Below are positions 57,956-64,000 of a DNA stretch of 64,000 nucleotides, piece by piece (position 1 is the stretch's first letter; each line of letters begins with the position of its first letter). Source of the stretch: Lactarius indigo. Its lineage: Eukaryota > Basidiomycota > Agaricomycetes > Russulales > Russulaceae. The translations under genes were made by a program, and so were the position numbers. The notes beneath the pieces are model-generated. The model was not told the origin of the DNA and ran no database searches. It saw only the letters and a list, made by a program, of their open reading frames with translations. The DNA lies in the NCBI GenBank assembly GCA_025766275.1, contig JAFKAC010000003.1, forward strand, positions 434,001-498,000, in the 5' to 3' direction.

Positions 57956-59942
57956 ATGGATGTGAGTCTCTCTGTTGGCAATTCTGTCCATCGACCACGG
58001 TGCGAAATAGCCGCGTTTCCCGGGTCATCGTTTCCATATTACCATCTCTCGCCTGACTGTGTCTGGGAACTTGCGACGACCCGTGGTGGCTTCGCCGTAG
58101 TACTGGGTCTCGCACTTATTCTGGTTGTTCGCTACTTGACCAGCCCATGGCGCCGAGTTCCCCCTGGTCCCCGGGGTCTTCCTCTCATCGGAAATGCCCT
58201 TGAACTACAAGACAAGCTCTGGATGTTTCACAGAGATTGTAAGCAAAAATACGGTCCGCTCTTTTTTTTTTTTATTGTTCACGAACTCATGATATTTTAG
58301 AGGACGTGATGTACTTAGATGCTTTCGGCCAACCCATTCTCGTCTTGAATAGTCTCAAGGCAGCTTCAGAGCTTCTTGACCGCCGAGGAACCATTTATTC
58401 TGGTCGACCTCGCCTCATTATGGGTCACGAAATCATTTCAGGCGGTCTTATATTTGCCTTCTCAACCATGTAGATGAGTGAGTGTTGTAGTTGCCTCATA
58501 CAAGTCAGTACCAACTGTCTTGCCCGTAGTCTCTGGCGGCGTAGCCGGCGGGCAGCTCACCAGGGCCTTACAAAAGTGGCAGTTCGCAGTTATCACAACA
58601 TCCTACGTAAAGAAGGTGTACTTCTTACTTCTGCGTTGCTAGCGAATCCTGGTGCTTTAGAGAAACACTTCCAACGTGCCGCCACTTCTGCGACTATGTC
58701 CATCCTATACGATTACCCCACCCTCAGAACTGATGATGATAAAAATCTGAAGGAGATTCTAGCCTACGCTGATCGTATGTCCTCGGTGGTTGCTCCAGGT
58801 GCATATCTCGTCGAGTTGTTCCCTTGGATGTTGTACATACCCGAAAGGTCCGCCCTAACATCGATTCCCAATTTCCCGCGCTCAGTGATATGACCCTGCC
58901 TCAGGTTCGCAAGGTGGAAGTACGAAGGAAACCGTGATTTCACTCGATTCAATAACTTGTTCGAGTCGCTTTTTAATCGTGTTCTGAGTGCTTTGGTAGG
59001 CATAGATCCGGAGACGATTAGTCGATGTCTTCTGAACCAGGGAATTTATAGTCTGAGGGCTCCGAGCGACTGAGTATAAGCGCATCGCTCTTCAAAGGCT
59101 CTGACCAAAACCAGCTCTCTCATCAAGAGATGGCTTGGCTCGCTGGTACATTATTGTGTGTTCTTCCCTTATGTCTTCGAGACTTATTGTTGAACCGCCC
59201 ATTCTGACAGCACCGCTGGCGCCGAGACGACGTCTACGACGATGAATTGGTGGGCGGTCGCAATGATCGCACATCCGGAAGTGCAGAAGCGTGCGCATAT
59301 TGAGCTGGACACGGTCGTCGGCAGATCCCGCGCCCCGACATTTTCGGATGCTCCTAACCTTCCGTACATACAAGCGATAGTCAAGGAAGTCCTCCGATGG
59401 CGCCCTGCTCTCCAATTTGCGCTCCCACACTCCACGATGGAGGATGACTGGTACAATGGGATGTTCATCCCCAAGGGAACCCTTTGCCTCACGAATCTCA
59501 TGCAATGTCACCGTGACCCATCATCTTATGGCGACGATGCCGCCGACTTCAGGCCAGAACGGTTTCTCGGCGCGCATGGAGAGATCCTTCCGGGTCCCTC
59601 AGAGACGCATGAAGATGGGCATGGCTCATTCGGGTTTGGGAAGCGGGCGTGCGTGGGGAAACACATGGCCAACGACTCTCTGTTCATCTACATATCCACG
59701 GCGCTCTGGGCAATGACGTTCGAACGGGCTCGTGATAAAGATGGAAACGAAGTTCCCCTTGATGTGGAGGCCTTCGTGGATATCGGGATGAATCTGTACG
59801 CATACCGTTCCTAAGCCGCGTCGTGCCTGGCTGCTGACTTGTACCTCGTAGAAGACCGGCGCCATACGAATGCAAGATAACGCCTCGGTTTAGTGAGGTA
59901 GTTTCTATACTGGCAGCTGAGGAGGAACTCCTGAAGACATGA
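57956..59942 (+). pseudogene. Cytochrome P450 array copy 7, single-base deletion in exon 2
   Basis: Starts MDVSLSVGNSVH at 57956 and ends at the ELLKT stop at 59940-59942. All seven exons are clean except exon 2 (58301 to about 58477), where TTTGCCTTCTC replaces TTTGCCCTTCTC. That loss of one C near 58466 puts TAG in frame just before the exon end. Everything else looks functional: I-helix FTAGAETTST, KEVLRWR, FRPERFLGAHG, FGFGKRACVGKH. Intron 1 (58254-58300) has a T13 tract, and its branch site is changed to CTCAT. One base separates this copy from an intact gene, so read support at 58466 decides its status. Confidence 0.85.
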
Positions 59943-60837
59943 ATTCGGGACGGCCGACGTGTAGTAGATCATGATTGAGTTGCTTCGGACAATGCGCAGC
60001 TCGATAGCCGCTCTTTGATTACAAGAACAAAACGAAACATATGACACTGGGCCAAAGCCCAGTTGGTCGTCAGCAGAGTTTTCGTATTGCAGGGCTTATG
60101 TGCCATGTTGGGGTGTCATCGCGGTGGCGTAGCTTCGTGGCGGATTTTGCGTGGTGGGGTTTTTGCACGGCAGGTGGCACTTGGAAATAACCAGAGCTGT
60201 CTTGAGGTCTACAAACTATTCCATATCTTCATTGTCTTAATACAATTTTCAATAACAATCAAGTCAACTTGCAGCTGATGTCCAAAACTTATTGTATTAA
60301 GTAGGCGAGGAGATTCGTGAGAAATTATGTTATCATACAGAACCGGGGTTATCGAATAAGTATCTTGAAGGGGGGCTCCTTGAACCGCAACCACCACCAT
60401 GGGCGGATTTTCCCATACCCGGGCAAGGATGGTACCTTTCAACTACTTGAACCACCAATAAAAAACTTGTTATTAAAGATGCCCCACCAGCCATACTGCC
60501 TACCCACAGAACGTTGAATGCTGAAAACGCCCTCGGCCTCAGTGCCGCCAGGCAGCCCTTGAACCATCTTGCAAATTTTGGTGCATATAGCTTGAGTAGG
60601 TGTATCAGAATGGACGAGTAAGTTAGTAGGACCTAAAACCCCTGTGATGCCACAACTGATCCATAGATTTAATACCGTTGAGTTGAGGTATCTCTGATCT
60701 TTGGGAGATGTGTTAAAAAGTATGATTCTAATGGGACCTGCAAAAAGCACTGTGAACAGAGATCTAGTTTTGTCCGAATCGTCTCCTTGGGGGTGATGGT
60801 ATTCGGCGCAACAATCGAAGTTTACCGTACCGTAACC
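59943..60837. repeat. 3' flank of P450 copy 7 with an insertion of about 430 bp
   Basis: 59943-60375 matches 63392-63770 downstream of copy 8 (ACAAGAACAAAAC, TTTTCGTATTGCAGGGC, GGGTTTTTGCACGGCAGGTGGCA). From about 60378 to 60810 there is extra DNA absent from the copy 8 flank. It holds a minus-strand open frame (60900-60439) with an uncharged hydrophobic middle (GPIRIILFN, LWISCGITGVLGPTNLLV) that I do not recognise. At 60838 the unit 8 flank begins. Confidence 0.55.
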
Positions 60838-61392
60838 CGGCGCTGTATTACAATTACCTTTCCATTTCTCGGCCCTTCTTCTCATCCCTTCTTTTCTCAC
60901 CCTTTCTCATGATCTCATCAGTCAGGCGTGCTTTCATCTTACATCACCCATTGAAATTATTTGTGGTGATGTATACAGCAGTTCTCCTTGATAGGAAGTG
61001 AACGAGGGTGCACTGCGCCGAGATCTGAGCAGCCACTCTCGCCCCTTTCAGTGCACTTCTGAAAGCACCACATCGGTCTACTAGCGTGTGCATGTGCTGC
61101 TCGAAAAGCTCGGATTAGACCGCGAGGGCACGTCATGACGGCAAATGGCAAGCGCCGAGTACTGTTCGTGACAATGGCATATGACCTGACCGTATATCCA
61201 ATTATAGGCACAAGCCAGTAAAACGCCTGCTTCATGTCAATTTCGATTTTACCCTCATTTCTGTCTCTCTACCCACCTCCAGGTTCTCATGTACAGTAAA
61301 CCCATTCGCCCATCGTTTCACGGGTACTTCCGACATATAAGTGGCCAAGGTCGTCTGATATCTTTACTGGTAGCCGTCCTTCGACCCACGCG
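60838..61392. repeat. Conserved 5' flank of the P450 unit (copy 8)
   Basis: Near-identical to 57405-57955 apart from small indels (for example a 10-base GATCTCATCA-type addition near 60908). Marks the start of the second tandem unit, giving a repeat period of about 3.4 kb. Confidence 0.6.
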
Positions 61393-63391
61393 ATGGGATG
61401 TGAGTCTCTCTGTTGGCAATTCTGTCCATCGACCACGGTGCGAAACAGCCGCAGTTTCCTGGGTCATCGTTTCCATATTACCATCTCTCGCCTGACTGTG
61501 TCTGGGAACTTGCGACGACCTGCGGTGGCTTCGCCAGTAGTATTGGGTCTCGCACTTATTCTGGTTGTTCGCTACTCGACCAGCCCATGGCGCCGAGTTC
61601 CCCCTGGTCCCCGGGGTCTTCCTCTCATCGGAAATGTCTTTGAACTAAAAGACAAGCTCTGGATGTTTCACAGAGATTGCAAGCAAAAATACCGTCCTGC
61701 TCTCCTTTTTTTTTTTTATTGTTCACGAGCTCACGATGTTTTAGAGGATGTGATGTACTTAAATGCTCTCGGCCAACCCATTCTCGTCTTGAATAGTCTC
61801 AAGGCAGCGTCAGAGCTTCTTGATCGCCGAGGAACCATTTATTCTGGTCGCCCTCGCCTCATTATGGCTCAAGAAATCATTTCAGGCAGTCTTCTATTCG
61901 TCTTTCTCAACCACGTCGATGAGTGGGTTTCGTAGTTGCCTCGTACAAATCAGTACCAACTATCTTGCCCATAGCCGCTGGCGCCGTGGCCGACGGGCAG
62001 CTCATCAGGGCCTTACAAAAGTGGCAGTTCGCGATTATCACAACATCCTACGTAAAGAAGGATGTACTTCTTACTTCTGCGTTGCTAGCGAATCCTGGTG
62101 CTTTAGAGAAACACTTCCAACGCGCCGCCACTTCTGCGACTATGTCCATCTTATACTGATTACCCCACCCTTAGAACCGATGATGACAAAAATCTGAAGG
62201 GGATTTTAGCTTTCGCCAATCGTATGACCTCGACAGTTGCTCCAGGAGCATATCTCGTCGAATTGTTCCCTTGGATGTTACACATCCCAGAAAGGTACGC
62301 CCTAATTTCGATGCCCCTATTTCCCGCTCTCAGTGGTATAACTCTGCCCCAGGTTCGCAAAATGGAAGTACGAAGGAAACCGAGATTTCACTCGATTCAA
62401 TAACTTGTTTCGAGTCACTCTTCGATCGTGTTCTGAAAGCTTTGGTAGGTATAGACGTGGAGACGATTAGGTCGATTGTCTTCTGAACCAGGGAATTTAT
62501 AGTCTGAGGGCTCCGAGCGACCAAGTCTGAGTGCATCGATCTTCAAAGGTTCTGACCAAAACCAGCTCTCTCATCAAGAAATGTCTTGGCTCGCTGGCAC
62601 ATTATTGTGTGTTTTTCCCTTATGTCTTCGAGACTTCTTGCTGAACCACCCGTTCTGACAGCATCGCCGGCTCCGATACGACGTCCTTGACGATGAATTG
62701 GTGGGCACTCGCAATGATTGCACATCCAGAAGTACAGAAGCGTGCGCATATTGAGTTAGACACTGTCGTTGGCCGATCGCGTACCCCGACATTTTCAGAT
62801 GCTCCCAACCTTCCGTACATACAAGCGATTATCAAAGAAGCCCTTCGATGGCGCCCTGCTCTCCCATTCTCGGTCCCACACTCTACGACGGAGGACGACT
62901 GGTATAATGGGATGTTCATCCCCAAGGGAACCATTTGCCTCACGAATCTCTTGCAATGTAACCGCGATTCATATTATGGTGACGACGCAGCAAATTTCAG
63001 GCCAGAACGGTTTCTCGGCGCTCATGGCGAGATCCTTCCGGGTCCCGCAGAGACGCATGAAGATGGGCATGGCTCATACGGGTTTGGGAAGCGGGCGTGC
63101 GTGGGGAAACATATGGCCAACGACTCTCTGTTCATCTACATAGCCACGACACTCTGGGCAGTGACGCTCGAACGGGTTCGTGATGAAGATGGAAACGAAG
63201 TTCCCCTTGATGTGGACGCGTTCGTGGATATCGGGATGAATTTGTACGCATACCGCTCCTGAGCCGCGTCGAGCCTGGTTGCTGACTTGTACCTTGTAGA
63301 AAACCGGCCCCATACGAATGCAAGATAACGCCTCGGTTTGATGAGGTGGTTTCTATACTGGCAGCGGAGGAGGAAGCTCCTGAAGACGTGA
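61393..63391 (+). pseudogene. Cytochrome P450 array copy 8, several one-base insertions
   Basis: Very close to copy 7 along its whole length. Extra bases relative to copy 7 are at codon 2 (ATGGGATGTG for ATGGATGTG), near 61454, 61532, 61697, 62061, 62157, 62408, 62468-62478 and 63374. The first three together restore the exon 1 frame. Exon 2 here has the full TTCGTCTTTCTCAACCAC, so it lacks the copy 7 deletion. Exon 6 is open throughout (AGSDTTSLTMNWW, KEALRWR, FRPERFLGAHG, YGFGKRACVG). The final codons are ELLKT then TGA at 63389-63391 once the extra A at 63374 is discounted. Insertion-only damage makes error a serious alternative to decay. Confidence 0.8.
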
Positions 63392-64000
63392 ATACTGGGA
63401 CGACTAACGTGTAGTAGATCATGATTGAGTTGCTTCGGACAATGCGCAGCTCGATAGCCGCGCTTTTGATTACAAGAACAAAACAAAATATATGACACGA
63501 GTTTTCGTATTGCAGGGCTCATGAACCGTGTTGGGGTGTCATCGTGGTGACTGTGGCTTCGTGGCGGGTTTTGCGTGGTGGGGTTTTTGCACGGCAGGTG
63601 GCATCTGGAAATAATCAGAGCTGTCTTGAGGTCTACAAAATATTCCATGCTTTCATTGTCTTATAATTTGTGATAACAATCAAGTCAACCTAGAGCAGAT
63701 AGTTAAGTAGGTGAGGAAATTCTCGAGAAATTATGTTAGCATACAGAATTGGGGTTATCGAATAAGTATCTTGAAGCAATAGGGCCGTGGAATAGTTATC
63801 CGCGTTGCTATGCTTGGTCCATTCAACCAATCGACAATGGTCGGCCACGCATACTCACCGCTAGCGACAGTCACTGGCGCGGGAAACACACATGGTACTG
63901 CGTAAGGTCAGGTAGCGGTGGGGGTAATTTCACCAGAGGCCAACCTGCCCTGAGCGCGGGTACTCGTAGGTATGTGTTTCTTTTTGTTGAATCTCCTCAG
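63392..64000. other. 3' flank of P450 copy 8 and unique DNA to the window end
   Basis: 63392-63770 repeats the copy 7 flank; homology ends at TATCTTGAAG. The last 220 bases show no gene. Confidence 0.45.

Noticed and set aside
4340..63422. Minus-strand open frames of 100-200 residues antisense to each P450 copy
   Set aside because: They recur at the same place opposite exons 5-6 in every copy and simply mirror the codon bias of the sense strand; no domain or intron evidence.
1..64000. CRISPR arrays, tRNA or rRNA genes, bacterial-type operons
   Set aside because: None seen; the gene structure is eukaryotic throughout. A tRNA could be missed by eye.

Overview
The window looks like part of an Agaricomycete (mushroom-forming basidiomycete) chromosome. 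Protein-coding genes are broken by many short GT-AG introns of about 45-65 nt, often with CTNAC-like branch sites. The identifiable proteins are a fungal sesquiterpene synthase, microsomal P450s, an Ato/GPR1-type transporter, taxilin, a BRCA2/Brh2 homologue and a DUF6535 membrane protein of the type abundant in Agaricomycetes. Everything here was read by eye; no database search was run.

The dominant feature is an array of eight closely related class II P450 genes, all on the + strand and all with the same seven-exon plan: copies 1-3 at 4.5-15.2 kb, copies 4-6 at 41.1-52.4 kb and copies 7-8 at 58.0-63.4 kb. Copies 3 and 4 are complete (553 and 555 aa). The other six carry frameshifts, stops or deletions. 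Copies 2-6 each follow or are followed by a same-strand piece of a BRCA2-type recombination gene. Seven BRCA2-derived segments are present, at about 2.2, 7.1, 10.6, 16.2, 35.7, 44.1 and 48.3 kb. The one at 35.7-39.2 kb is nearly full length; the others keep different internal parts. Most of the array therefore spread as a composite unit of BRCA2 piece, shared promoter block, P450 and shared 3' flank. Copies 7-8 are a later tandem duplication of about 3.4 kb without BRCA2 sequence.

A second duplicated block is head-to-head with BRCA2. At the left edge (1-1357, minus) an intact seven-exon gene encodes a taxilin coiled coil joined to a SUMO/Rad60-SLD-like domain. A decayed copy lies at 32.7-35.0 kb.

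The middle section (17.8-27.4 kb, minus strand) holds a GPR1/FUN34/YaaH transporter, a complete sesquiterpene synthase (343 aa after splicing) and an unrelated complete P450 (522 aa, 12 exons). With the P450 array it makes a plausible sesquiterpenoid biosynthetic locus. From 29 to 33 kb there is a graveyard of housekeeping-gene pieces (EBP2, UDP-GlcNAc pyrophosphorylase, taxilin). A multi-frameshifted DUF6535 gene sits at 53.2-56.0 kb.

Most frameshifts are single-base insertions, both in the P450 copies and in the unrelated DUF6535 gene. This pattern fits consensus sequencing error at least as well as pseudogene decay, so the 'pseudogene' calls for P450 copies 2, 6 and 8 and DUF6535 are provisional.
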